NCBI GenBank assembly: GCA_007570785.1
Contig: ML661885.1
Coordinates: 11,132,128 to 11,196,127, forward strand
Direction: 5' to 3'
From: Antilocapra americana
Taxonomy: Eukaryota; Chordata; Mammalia; Artiodactyla; Antilocapridae
Length of the DNA: 64,000 nucleotides
Part shown: positions 1 through 11,925 of the stretch, in pieces
Layout: every line of letters begins with the position of its first letter
Numbering within the stretch: the stretch's first letter is position 1
The notes under the pieces: model-generated
What the model was told of the DNA's origin: nothing
The model's database searches: none
The model's input: the letters and a program-made list of their open reading frames with translations, nothing else
Made by a program: the position numbers and the translations under genes

Positions 1-295
1 TTTACAAACAAGAGTTGTTCAGTTTGTTATTTGTTTCTTTGTGGATGTTCAGATATCCCCTCATGACTTCTTGTTCAACTTTATTTCTAATCTCAAGAAG
101 CAAGATTGTCTGGGTGCTCATGTTGGTGTTTTGCATTTTTTAAAAAATGTACACCCACAACCAAAATTCATAATGTAGGAACTCTGACCACTTTGTAAAG
201 GATTATGAAAACTTTTAGGTGTTTTTTTTAAAAATAATTCTGGACCTCTTATTTCCTTTATAAAGTAAGTTTATAATTTGTGTGAATATGTGTTG

Positions 296-474
296 TGTCC
301 CAGGTGGCACAGTGGTAAAGAATCTGCCCACCAGTAAAGGAGAGGCAGTCCTTGGGTCGGGAAGATCCCCTGGAGGAGGGCATAGCAACCCGCTCCAGTA
401 ATCTTGTCTGGAGAATCCCGTGGACAGAGGAGCCTAGTGGCCACAGTCTGTGGTATCACACACGACTGAGCACA
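296..474 (+). mobile_element. Bov-tA SINE
   Basis: tRNA-derived head (GGTGGCACAGTGGTAAAG) followed by the usual body ending near CACGACTGAGCACA. Diverged copy in sense orientation to INPP4B. Confidence 0.8.
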
Positions 475-688
475 TGGATATATGGTAGGATAGTAAGAGA
501 TGCCGTTTAAGGTGTTATCTGGTGAGTTTATCCCAATATTTTATTCAAAGATAGATTTTGCAATCAGCATAGGATCCCCCAAATAATCATTGGTTTCAGA
601 AAAAATGTTACAAGATTTACTGTTAGAAATATCTGTTGTGTGTTATGAGAAGTTATGTAACTCCCCCAACTCTCTGCTGTTGTGATAG

Positions 689-811
<123 letters not shown>

Positions 812-1110
812 TAGGAAACAAAAGTGGGGGACAATACAGTCATGAGGCAAAGCATAGCACGAGAAGAAAAAGGTTCTGGGTGCTAGTTCTATCATTCATT
901 TAATACTACTTCTATCTGATAGTCATTGAATATACATAATAAACCAAAATAGGACCTTTTTTAGAGTTCTTTGAAAATTTAAAATGTTTAAAGCCTATAG
1001 AGGGCAGATTGGATGCATTAATTCAAGAAAGTTAAGTGTTGAGTTGCTTTTGCTGAAATCAGGTTCAATGCTTACTTGGTTATAGCCCATATAGCCCAGT
1101 GCTGATGGAA

Positions 1111-1141
1111 GGGGATTTGGGAATGGGGTTGGGGGTGGGGG
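1111..1141 (+). other. G-run cluster, possible G-quadruplex
   Basis: Five runs of three to five G separated by one to four bases on the sense strand, about 290 nt before exon A. The sequence meets the usual four-run G4 pattern. A role in splicing or transcription is only a possibility. Confidence 0.5.
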
Positions 1142-1403
1142 AGTTGGCCAACAGAACAAAGTCTAGAGCTTCCATTTTCTGACATCCGGTTTAGAATGTT
1201 GAGATAGAGATTTTCATCTAAATTTCTTCCTTTGTTTAAGCCTTTGTGAGAAGATAATAAGGTTCTGACTTTGTTTTAGATTTAACAGATTTTCTCCTGT
1301 AATAAAGCTACATAAATTGCTACCATGATAATAGCCTAAGACCACAGGAATGAAAGGAAGATGATTCTGTTGTTCATGGGCTTGTGAACTGGTAAATGGT
1401 TGA

Positions 1404-1622
<219 letters not shown>

Positions 1623-2589
1623 TAAATCTTCAAATTCAGACATGCCCTGATTACTCTTTGGAGTGTTTCATATTCTGAGGAAAATAAAAGGACTGAAAAG
1701 AGTGAGAGAAAACAGAGGAGGGAGAAGGAATAAGATGACAAAACCTGTGTTCCAAGGATCTAAACAATGTGGCCTATATCTCAAAGAATATTCATAGGAA
1801 ATAAAGCAAAGGCTCATTCTTATGAAGATGAGTAGAATATAAGGGAGTTTCATATTTTATAATATGAAACCATTTCAGAAAAATTTCTAAAGGATTCACA
1901 AAATGCTTGAAACTACATTTCATGGAAAGTCTAAAAAAATCAATTGTGAGTCTGTGAGAATCAAAATAAGGTTGCATCATTAGTTTTTCAGTTTGTCTTT
2001 CAGAGGTGTTTGTCTAAGTTGCTTTTTATTTTTAATACTAGCATGAGATGGTCTACTCCGCATCCTATGATTAGGTACCACCTAATTAGAGATGTAAAAA
2101 ACTTCCAGACAATGCCAGTGAGTTCAGTTGCATATTATTTAGGGTCAGAGTTGTTAAGGAAAATATTCTGAGAGTTTCCAAAGTGATGATGGTGAAAAAC
2201 ATGAAATAAGGAGTTTGTTTAATTTTTGGAATGTCCAGTTCAGTGGTTTTCTTCCCAGTATTAGACCAGTGCTTGGCAATGTCCGGAGACATTTTCCCAT
2301 TGTCACTATCATGGGTGCCCCTGGCATCTAGTAGGTAGATGCTAGGGATGCTACTAAACATCTTAAAAGGTGCCAGATAGTCTCTCCCATCAAAGAATTA
2401 TGTGATCTAAAATGTCCTTAGGGTTAAGGTGGAGAAACCTGAATAATAAATATTATGCTTGTATGTAAGTTTGTCTTCCTTAGTCATTCATATGTCGTTT
2501 GAATGTGGTAAATAGTATTCAGCTGAAGTAACAATACATTGGAACCAATTTTTTAACCCACCACTGCCATTTTACATATTTTTCACTCT

Positions 2590-2700
2590 TTTGGCCACTT
2601 TGTACAGCATGTGGGATCTTAGTTCCCTGACCAGGGATTGAACTCAGGCCCCTGTATTGGAAGCATGGAGTCCTAACCACTGGACCACCAAGGAAGTCCC
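2590..2700 (-). mobile_element. CHR-type tRNA-derived SINE
   Basis: In reverse complement it begins GGGACTTCCTTGGTGGTCCA and carries the box-B-like TTCAATCCCTGGTC. This is the cetartiodactyl CHR SINE pattern, shorter than Bov-tA and without its BovB-like body. Confidence 0.7.
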
Positions 2701-2751
2701 TTACTACCATTTTTTTAGGATAAATTACTCTAAATTTATCCTAAAATTAAG

Positions 2752-2960
2752 GGGACTTCCCTAGTGGTAAAGAATCCACCTGTAATGCAGGAGATGTGGG
2801 TTCAATCCCTGGGTCGGGAAGATCCCTGGAGAAGGACCTGGCAACCCGCTCCAGTATTCTTGCCTGGAGAATCCTGTGGACAGAGGAGCCTGGCAGGTTA
2901 TAGTCCATAGGGTCACAAAGAGTCGGACACGAATGAAGTGACTGAGCACACAGGCACACA
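2752..2960 (+). mobile_element. Bov-tA SINE
   Basis: Full head-to-tail copy from GGGGACTTCCCTAGTGGTAA to GTGACTGAGCACACAGG. It lies about 50 nt from the antisense CHR SINE, with a small perfect palindrome between them (2716-2743). Confidence 0.8.
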
Positions 2961-3400
2961 GGGAGAGTTACATACTTTGCTGACACAAGAAAGTTCTTAA
3001 ACCCTTTAGGGTCTAAGCCTGTGATGTCATTCATTCATGCCTCAGTTTCTTCATTTACTAAATGATATGAATGGTGTAAATGTTCTGTGATTACCAAGTC
3101 TTCTGCCTAGAAATACACTCAAGTATAACAGCTTAGATATTCTTTAGAGATCAGTAGATAAGAAATTTTTACACATATGGAAAACTCCAAATAAATCACA
3201 GCAATCCTATCATATGATGAAACCTTTTATCCTTCACAGCTGGATTTTTTGGCTATAGTTTTATTTTATAGCTACATACACATTATAACATCACATTCAA
3301 TCAGAAGTTGAATTTAAACCCCCCTCCCCCCAAAAATAATGAATAGCCAAAATGACAAATATGTTTTTAAAAGCTTCAAGGAATTTAAGTATATACTTTA

Positions 3401-3613
3401 CTGTTGTGTACTCAGTCATTCCATTGTGTCCAGCTCTTTGTGACTCCATGGACTGTAGCCCACCAGGCTCCTCTGTCCATGGGATTCTTTGGGCAAGACT
3501 ACTGGAGTGGGTTGCCATTTTCCTCCTCTAGGGAATCTTTGCAACCCAGGGATCGAAGTACATCATCTGCATTGGCAGGCAGATTCTTTACCACTGAGCC
3601 ACCTGGGAAATCC
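3401..3613 (-). mobile_element. Bov-tA SINE with target-site duplication
   Basis: Antisense copy flanked by ATACTTTACTG on the left and ATACTTTGCTG on the right, a near-identical target-site duplication that marks a retrotransposed insertion. Confidence 0.8.
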
Positions 3614-4362
3614 ATACTTTGCTGAGTGAAAAGTAGATTTCTGCTGACTAGATACCAGTATCACAACACTCCTAGAAGCTATCATTTGTGAATCTAAATG
3701 CAGTTGCTCTCATCAGCTTTGAGTTTTCCTGTATACATTATATTTGCTTTTAGAGTAAATGCAGTATCAGTTACTTTTGGGGTAAGAGCTGTGATTGTCA
3801 CCATATTAAGTGAGTCTTTAAAAACAGGTAATCAGTAGTTCAGCTCAGTGGACCATCAAGGGAGAGGGCAAGCTGCCATTTCCTGGTGGTCTGCGTAGTG
3901 TCCAGTCCTGTTCTATGGGGTGGAAGCAGCTGCACTGGGATCCTTATAATCAGCTGCTTGTTCTGTGGAGGGACTCAGAACTAACCTCACCAGTTCACCA
4001 TGGATTCATCCTGTTCAATTTAAAGTCATTTTCATTCTGTTTCCCAAATTGTCCTTCTGTAAAGAATGATTTAATGGAAGGTCAGGTCTGGGCTGGAAAG
4101 TAACTTAGTGCTACCTTGCCAGAATGTTCTGGGGTATATGTGTAGCTGATGTTCCTGTAGAGGAGGGAAAAAAAAAAAGTTTTCCCATTTACCCTCCTAG
4201 GTTCTCTGCCTGGAGCCCTGTAAATTAGACTGACAAAAACCAATTTAACAGGAGAAAAGCATAGAACTTCATTTAATGTAAGTTTCACATGGACACAAGA
4301 GCCTTTATAAGGAAATGAAGACCAGAAAAGATTAAACCTGCATGTTTTTATACTAGGTTTGA

Positions 4363-4558
4363 AGGCTTCCCTGGTGGCTCAGCTGGTACAGAATCCACCT
4401 GCAATGCGGGAGACCTGGGTTTGATTCCTGGATCAGGAAGATCCCCTGGAGAAGGGAAAGGCTACCCACTCCAGTATTCTGGCCTGGAGAATTCCATGGA
4501 CTCTATAGTCCATGGGGTCACAAAGAGTCGGATACAACTGAGTAACTTTCACTTTCAG
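4363..4558 (+). mobile_element. Bov-tA SINE
   Basis: Complete copy: head GGCTTCCCTGGTGGCTCAGC, box-B-like GGTTTGATTCCTGG, tail ending in ACTTTCACTTTCA. Confidence 0.85.
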
Positions 4559-5159
4559 AAAGTCCTAGAAAATTGTTACAGGATCAAAGGGTACGTGCTG
4601 AGGGTAGTAAAACTGGTAGGAAAACCTGTTCTTTTGGCCTCCCTCCCTCTTTGGAGATAAAGATCTCTCTTTCCTCCAGGTATAATTCTCCTGAGCATCT
4701 TATGATCTGCTTCGGGCTGGGGGGGGGAAAGTAGGGGTCAGGGAGTCCTTCCTGTCCCCACTGGTTCTCAGAGTCCTTCAACTTAAATATGAATAACTCA
4801 GTATTCTGAAGTGCCATATTTCGGGTAGCATGTTCTGAACCCTATCATGCCTTCATCTCTGATTTAAAAATATCCTAGCAAATATATATCAAATATGATA
4901 CCAGAATATAAGTCTATGGTCTTTATATAGGAAGGACTGTTGCAGTGCCATTAATTTGCATACCATTCACTCACAGCCTGTAGACTGAGAGCAGAGGAGA
5001 GCAGAGGAAATAGCAGACTAGATGGGGACAGAGTCATAGGGTGGTGTCACTAAGATTGATCTGTCTCCTATCCCTCAGCTAAATTACAGAATCATAGTAT
5101 CGGCTAACTCAAGGTAATTTGTGTGGTTAGCCCACTGTGGTATTATGACTTAGAATAAA

Positions 5160-5178
5160 ATATATATATATATATATA
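5160..5178. repeat. (TA)n microsatellite
   Basis: About nine TA units in an otherwise AT-rich stretch. Confidence 0.7.
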
Positions 5179-5194
5179 GCAAAGCTGTCTTTTG

Positions 5195-6110
5195 TTCTGT
5201 TAATGAGGTGACTTTGGAAAGCCACCTAAAGGTGGTGGCTGGTTGCCAGGGGAGCCAGCCTTGTGAATTTCAACCTTGTGAAGGTTGAAATTTTCAGCCC
5301 CATCCATCCCTGAACCCAAGGGAGGGGAGAGGTGTTGGAGATTGAGTTCAGTGGCCAATGGCCAATTATTTCATTGACCATGCTTCTGTTATAAAGCTGC
5401 CAGAAAACCCCAGAAGGAGAGGGTTGGAGAGTTTCTGGGTTGGTGAACTTTGGCTTTTCAGGTGGCTCAGTGGCAAAGAACCCTCCTGCCAATGCTGGAG
5501 ACGAGACACAGGAGACTTGGGTTTGATTCCTGGATCCAGAATAGCCCTTGGAGAAGGAAATGGCAACCCAGTCCAGGTTTCTTGCCTGGGAAGTTCCATG
5601 GACAGAGTTGCCTGGTGGGCTACAGTTCATGGGGTCGCAAAGAGTCAGTCATGACTGAGAGACTGAGCACACGAATGAACTTGTGTGAATTTGTGTTCGT
5701 GTCTGGAACTCTGTGCTCTTACCCGTCCACGCCTTGCCTGTGCATCTCTTACGTCTGGCTATTTCTGAATTATGTCCTTTTCTAATAGACTGCTAATTGA
5801 GTCAGTAAAATGTTTCTCTGACTTCTGTGAGGTGTTTGAGCTAATTAAGTGAACCCAAGGAGGGGATCACTGGGACCACTAGCCTGTAGCCAGTTGATCA
5901 GAAGAAGCACAGACAACAGCCTGGACTTGTGGATGGTGTCTGAAGTGGGAGTGGGTGCAGTCCCGTGGGGGGTGAGACCTTATCCCGTGATATCTGTCAC
6001 TGTATCCATGTAGATGGTGTCAGAATTAAATTGCATTGTAGGGCACCCAGTTGGGGTTGGAGAATTGCTTGGTGGTGTGTGGAAGAATACCCACCCAAAT
6101 TGCATCCACT
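5195..6110 (+). mobile_element. LTR-like retroelement relic split by a SINE
   Basis: The flanks of the SINE at 5451-5675 read as one older interspersed repeat. The left part has a CCAATGGCCAATTATTTCA-type stretch and the right part a CTGTGAGGTGTTTGAGC to GGAGAATTGCTTGGTGG stretch. I recognise the pattern from mammalian LTR-type repeats but cannot name the family. No retroviral coding sequence accompanies it. Confidence 0.4.
5451..5675 (+). mobile_element. Bov-tA SINE inside the LTR-like relic
   Basis: Copy with a longer head and a body ending GAGACTGAGCACACG. It interrupts the older repeat and is flanked by similar TGAACTT words. Confidence 0.8.
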
Positions 6111-6389
6111 GTCACCTTAAATTCAAATTAGTGATATATCATCTATTTGCTGCCTACCTACAAACATTATATTGTTTTTGAGAGCTCTCAGTTTTCCAGA
6201 AGTACTTTTTTCATTTTTTTCCTCCGCCTTTGTTCTAATATCCTCAAGAGCTGCTTCTTTTTTTTTTTTAACTCAAAATTTGCTTTAGTTTTTCCATTTT
6301 TCTTCATATTTCAGTTAATGAGACATTTTCTGGCTAATTCTCCTTGAAATTCATCTGATTTAATTCATCTTTTCTGCTCCATGTAAGTC

Positions 6390-6660
6390 CTTACCAGATT
6401 AATTCTTCTAAAATATCATGTTCATTCCCCTGCCTCAGAGCCTGAGAGTGATTTTCTGTTAGATCAATCTAAACTCATCAATCTGATTTGGAAGCCATTT
6501 TTCACTGGGGTTTTCCAACTGGATCCCAAGTGCAATCTATTAATGATGTAATAAAATCTTTTCTTTGCTAGATTGTTGAATGTTTGGCTTTTTTTTTTTT
6601 TCTACTCTATTCCCTTGCTAGCACTTTTTCCCACCCTTAGGATATGTACTTTTCCCCTGA
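6390..6660 (+). mobile_element. L2-like LINE fragment
   Basis: Resembles the L2 stretch with TCCTTACCAGATTAATTCTT and CCCCTGCCTCAGAGCC. Old and diverged, so family and ends are approximate. Confidence 0.45.
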
Positions 6661-6812
6661 TAATTAACTTTGAATGTTTAAAATTTTGAGACTCTCAAAA
6701 AAATTCTATGCCAACTTTAGCCAGATTCAACTCACAATAATAAAAGTGCTTCATCAGTACAGAGCACTTTAAATAATTTTCCAAGCCTGTTGATATATAT
6801 TCCCATGTGTTT

Positions 6813-7021
6813 CGCTTCCCTTGTGGCTCAGACGGTAAAGAATCTGCCTGCAGTGCGGGAGACCTGGGTCCCGTCCCTGGATTGGAAGTATCCCCTGGAG
6901 GAGGGCATGGCAACCCACTCCAGTATTCTTGCCTGGAGAATCCCCTGGATAGAGGAGCCTGGTGGGCTACATTCCCTGGGGTCTCAAAGAGTTGGACACA
7001 ACTGAGCGACTAAGCACAGCA
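6813..7021 (+). mobile_element. Bov-tA SINE with target-site duplication
   Basis: Full-length copy flanked by CCATGTGTTT at about 6803-6812 and again at about 7022-7031, a clear target-site duplication. Confidence 0.87.
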
Positions 7022-7626
7022 CCATGTGTTTTTTATACACAGTACTACGAAATAAGTAGCATAGATGTTATCTTATGAATGAACAAGATGAGACCCAAAG
7101 TAGATTAACACTTTACTAAAGATGGTAAAGTTAATGTATAATAGATGGGTCTCCAGACTCAGTCCAGTGTACTTTTCTGCCTCTGAAATCCATTTGTCCT
7201 TGTGTCTCACTTGTAAAACTTAATGCCCTCTCTGGTATTTCTTTCATTTCTTATCTGTTAATTTTGTTGCTCTGATTATTCTGTGAATTTATTTAGAATA
7301 GGATGCCACCTAATCTTTTTTATTTTCCTAAATCTTGGTCACATAAAGGGACTCCTTATGTTTAATATTTTCCTACTGCAGGCAAAGCATCTACCAATTG
7401 GAAGCAAATGAGTGCATAGCTGATTGGGTACATAGTGATGAGTGTGATGTTAACACACATCATTTTTCGGACATCTGTGGTTGGTCCCGTGTGGCAGTGG
7501 AGTGAGAAGAAGAATATTCAGAAATATTTAGTATGTTTCAGTTCTTTAGGGCAGTATTTTGACCTAAAGATAGGAAAGGAACAATATATACATGTATTTC
7601 TAATATGTAATACACAGTATGTAATG

Positions 7627-7822
7627 TGCTTAGTTGTTCAGTCATGTCCGACTTTTTGCAACCCTATGGGCTATAGCCCACCAGGCTCCTCTGTCCATGG
7701 AATTTTTCAGAATACTGGAGTGGGTTGCCATTTCCTCCTGCAGGGGATCTTCCCAACCCAAGAATTGAGACCATGTCTCCTATGTCTCCTGCATTAGAGG
7801 GCAGATTCTTTACTACTGATCC
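7627..7822 (-). mobile_element. Bov-tA SINE
   Basis: Antisense copy beginning GCTTAGTTGTTCAGTCATGTC. The head is degraded. Confidence 0.8.
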
Positions 7823-7865
7823 ATAATTTATAATATAATATTTATTAATGCATATTTATATCAGT

Positions 7866-8251
7866 GATCAGTCACTCAGTCATGTCCAACTCTTTGCAAG
7901 TCCAGGGACTACAGCACGCCAGGCTTTCCCTGTCCATCACCAACTCCCAGAACTTGCTCAAACTCATTTCCATCAAGTTGGTGATGCCATCCAACCACCT
8001 CATCCTCTGTCATCCCCTTCTCCTGCTGCCTTCAATCTTTCCCAGCATCAGGGTCTTTTCCAGTGAGTCAGTTCTTTGCATCAGGTGGCCAAAGTATTGG
8101 AGTTTCAGCTTCAACATCAGTCCTTCCAATGAGTATTTAGGACTGCTTTCCTTCAGGATTAACAGGTTTGATCTCCTGGCAGTCCAAGGGACTCTCAAGA
8201 GTCTTCTCCAACACCGCAGTTGAACAGCATCAATTCTTCAGCACTCAACTG
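7866..8251 (-). mobile_element. BovB LINE 3' end
   Basis: The antisense 3' portion of BovB (RTE class) includes the words CAGCATCAGGGTCTTTTCCA and GCAGTCCAAGGGACTCTCAA. The copy is 5'-truncated and has no intact reading frame. Confidence 0.8.
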
Positions 8252-8287
8252 TACTATATTATACATATTCTTTATATACCGTATGGA

Positions 8288-8498
8288 AGTGGAAGTGTTG
8301 GTTACTCAGTCATGTCCGACTCTTTGTGACACCATGGACTGTAGCATTCTAGGCTCTTCTGTCCATGGAATTCTCCATGCAAGAATATTAGAGTGGATTG
8401 TCATTCCCTTCTCCAGGGGATCTTCCCAACCCAGAGACTGAACCTGGGGCTCCTGCATTGCAGGCAGATTCTTTACCATTAAGTCACCAGGGAATTCC
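8288..8498 (-). mobile_element. Bov-tA SINE
   Basis: Antisense full-length copy ending TTCTTTACCATTAAGTCACC followed by GGGAATTCCC. Confidence 0.8.
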
Positions 8499-8872
8499 CA
8501 TATATTGTATATATAATCTTTAAAAGCTTAAAAAATTTTAAAAAATACTATTTGACATTTACTGGTTAAGACCATAATAGCTGTAGGCATTTACAGAACA
8601 TCATGCAAGCGAATGATGACCTACAAAGATAGCAAGATTTGAATGATGTTTCAAGGCTCATATAATTCAGATCTGGAAACGATTTTAGGGTCTTGAGCAA
8701 TGGGTAGAATTTATGTAAGTAGGTAGATAGGCAAAAATGGCTTGTCAAATGAATAGGATTTTTATTATCTAATATAATGAGTCTGTGCTTATTTTTTACT
8801 ATACAACTAAAATATGATGTTAGTTGCAGAAAAAGACTGAACAACTGACTGGTATATCTTCTTTCTCTGCAG

Positions 8873-8914
8873 AGGTAAAGTGTAGGATACTCCTGGCTCT
8901 TCTTGAATATTCAG
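8873..8914 (+). CDS. INPP4B: INPP4B microexon B (42 nt)
   Basis: A 42-nt exon lies between a strong acceptor (TCTTTCTCTGCAG) and a consensus donor (GTAAGA). It completes the Glu codon left open by exon A and encodes EVKCRILLALLEYS, then leaves one G for exon C (phase 1 to phase 1). It is too short to show as an open frame. The evidence is the match to the family, the splice signals and perfect phase with both neighbours. Its length is a multiple of three, so skipping it would keep the frame and remove 14 residues. Confidence 0.85.
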
Positions 8915-10217
8915 GTAAGAGTTTGTGTTATTTTTACTGTTTTAAATTGTTACCTCCCACTACCTTAGATGTCTTATGATACAAAGGCAGTGGCTTCACC
9001 TGTTTACAAAATAGATAGAAATATAATCCCTACCTTCTCTAAAGGCTTGTAGAGATTAACAAAATACTCCTATAGTATTTTATGATAAATACATAAAACA
9101 TGCTCATTTTCAGTTACAAGTAAAAAACATGAAAACATATATAAACATATATTTATACAAAATATGACTTAAAAGGAGAAAGGAACCAGGTTTTGGTAAA
9201 GTTCCTTGTACAAATAAGTTTTATTGTGAACTTGTGTCTAATTTTTGTTTATAACAAGGATGTAGATGGGTTCTGATTCAAGGAGAAACAGATTGTACTT
9301 TTGATGGGAGGAATCACATTCAGAAATTGGTTTGGAAGGGCATGGACACAGAGAGGGGAAGAATTTGTGACTACTTTACAATCTACCACACTTGAAAATT
9401 TTCAACTACAAATGAATGGATGAGCCAACCTAAACAAGAGAACCTTTTTTTTTCCTTCTGACGATTGGTTTTGCCTTGCTTTTTGACTGAGTAGTAATAA
9501 TAACAAAAGTATGTCACGTTTTTTGAACTTTAATAATAACAGCATAGTTGATGGACCTCATTTTCATAGATTTCACTGTGTTCTCAAAACTACTCTGTGA
9601 GAACATTATTATTGTTTCCACGGCTTTAAAGGTGAAGAAATCTGCATTCAAGCAGATGAATCATAGCTAGCACATGTAGTCAGTCACCACATATTTAGGG
9701 GCATCCAGAAGACTAGGTGTAAAGATGCCTTATTGGGTGAATGAATAAATAGTAGGTGGCAGTTTTGAAATTGAGACTTAGATCTGCCAGTTCCAGAAGT
9801 GGTCCTGGAATGTGTTGCTTTATTTATTAATATTCAGATGGATGTTCTTATTTTTATTTAAGTTTTGTATTTTCCTATCATACTTCTCTTTTTTTAATTT
9901 CCTGACTCTTTTTTCCCCTGTTACATTTGAATGGTACCAAACACAAACAAATTACTCCATGTTGTTGGCCACAAAATTATACTTTTCACTTTAAAAGGAC
10001 ATACTGTATCTGCTAAACATTATTCTTAATTGCCTTTTATTTCTGTCTTTTTCTTTCTCTAATCTCTTCTTTTTGTTTATTTTGCTTTCTTTTCCCTACA
10101 ACTTCAGAGTAATTTCAGATACCTTGTGTGTCTAGAAACCTTCTCATTCTTTTTAGACCAGCAAGCTTAAGATGAAATGAGCTATTCAAACAGCCGAGAC
10201 TAAATGAAGTGTTAATG

Positions 10218-10827
10218 TTTTTTTGTTTTTTTTTAATTTTCTTTACTTTATTGTGTTGGTTTTGCCCTACATTGACATGAATCCGCCATGGGTGTACATA
10301 AGCTCCCCCTCCAGAACCCCCCTCCCTCCTCTCTCCCGATTCCCTCCCCCTGGGTCTTCTCGGTGCACCAGCCCCGAGCATCAACCCTGGGCTGGCGATT
10401 GATTTCACATATGATAATTAACATATCTCAATGCCATTCTCCCATATCATCCCACCTTTGCCCTCTTCCACAGAGTCCACAAGTCTGTTCTATACATCTG
10501 CGTTTCTTTTGCTGTCTCGCGTGCTGGGTTCTCGTTACCATCTTTCTAAATTCCATATATATGCGTTAGTATACTGTATTGTTGTTTTTCCTTCTGGCTT
10601 ACTTCACTCTGGATAATAGGCTCCAGTTCCATCCACCTGAGTAGAACTTATTCAAATGAATTTTTTTTTAATGCTGAGTAATATTCCATTGTGTATATGT
10701 ACCACAGCTTTCTTATCCATTCGTCAGTTGATGGGCATCTAGGTTGCTTCCATGTCCTGGCTATTGTAAACAATGCGGCGATGAACATTGGGGTACACGT
10801 GTCTCTTTCAATTCTGGTTTCCTCGGT
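10218..10827 (-). mobile_element. L1 3' end (bovine-type), 5'-truncated
   Basis: Read on the + strand it starts with a T-run, the complement of the poly-A tail, then the L1 3' UTR and the start of the ORF2 C-terminal region. It stops at CTGGTTTCCTCGGT. The 3' UTR is C-rich on this strand. The open frames at 10115-10569 are spurious readings of this UTR. Confidence 0.82.
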
Positions 10828-11204
10828 TTAAACATGTTTGTAGACAATGAATTTAAGTAGGTTCTCAAATACTGAAATGAAACAAATGGATAGGTAATAA
10901 TCCGTTTGTTTTGAATGTGTTCTCACTACATGGGAATTCTTAGTTGGTAAAAAATAATAAACAAGCTGTCACACACACACATGCACAAAACAGAATTCTT
11001 TGCTTTTCTTCTTTTACTAGAAGCTGGGAGCAGCTCTTGTGATTCCAGCTGTAGTTCTTTTGATGAAAATGATGAATGAAAATAGCTTTGGTAAACGATG
11101 GACACTTGAATTTTGAACAGCTGCATAATTAAAAGGAAAACACCTATATGTTTTTCACTGCTCTTATTGGGTTTCTTTCTTTATCGTGGCATTCCTTCTC
11201 TAGT

Positions 11205-11335
11205 CAGTAATAAACTGAGCACCCATGTGCCAGGCACCATGTTAGATGCTAGGGGAAAAAAAGAATCTTGACAATATCACGTCCAATTTCACCTTGCTAA
11301 GTGCTTTAAATGTTTTTATTTCATTTATCTTTTTT
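11205..11335 (+). mobile_element. MIR-like SINE
   Basis: Contains TGAGCACCCATGTGCCAGGC and the following MIR-type core. Old and diverged. Confidence 0.55.
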
Positions 11336-11385
11336 TAAGAACACAGAGCCTCCATTCAGCTTTATTTTCTTTTTTAATTTATTTT

Positions 11386-11849
11386 AATTTTTATTGGAGT
11401 ATGGTTGCTTTCCCTGATGCTGGGAAAGATTGAGGGCAGAAGGAAAAGAGGGTGTCAGAGCATGAGATGGCTGAAAGGCATCACTGATCAACGGACATGA
11501 ACTTGGGTAAACTCCAGGAGATGGTGAGGGGCAGGGAGGACTGGGGTGCTGCAGTCCATGGGGTCGCAAAGAGTCAGACACAACCAGGCAACTGAACAAC
11601 AACAACAGCATAGTCGCTTTACAACGTTGTGTTAGTTTCTGCTGCACAGCAAAGTGAGTCACACGTATACGCATATTCCTTCTTTTCTAGATTTCCTTCC
11701 CATTTAGGCCACCACAGAGCACTGAGTTCCCTGTGCTATACAGTAGGTTCTCATTAGTTATCTGTTTTATGCATACAGTGTATATATGTCAAGCCCAATC
11801 TCCAGCCCCCTTTCCCGCCTTGGTGTTCATATGTTTGCTCTCTACACCT
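11386..11849 (-). mobile_element. L1 3' UTR fragment, interrupted by BovB
   Basis: Antisense artiodactyl L1 3' sequence (ATTGGAGTATGGTTGCTTT, then from 11608 GTGTTAGTTTCTGCTGCACA and onward). It is split by a BovB tail at 11412-11607. At 11850 the orientation switches. Confidence 0.7.
11412..11607 (+). mobile_element. BovB 3' tail inserted into L1
   Basis: Runs from CCTGATGCTGGGAAAGATTG to the ACAACAACAACA tail. The flanks TATGGTTGCTTT and CATAGTCGCTTT look like a diverged target-site duplication of L1 sequence. Confidence 0.75.
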
Positions 11850-11925
11850 GAAATATGGTACAGATGAACCTATTTGCAAAGCAGAAATTTGTAGAGAACA
11901 AACATATTCCATTTATCTTTATCAC
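11850..11925 (+). mobile_element. Inverted 5' part of the same L1
   Basis: Sense-strand L1 sequence (ATGGTACAGATGAACCTATT to GTAGAGAACAAACAT) abuts the antisense L1. It repeats the junction words in opposite orientation, which is the pattern left by 5' inversion during retrotransposition. Confidence 0.6.
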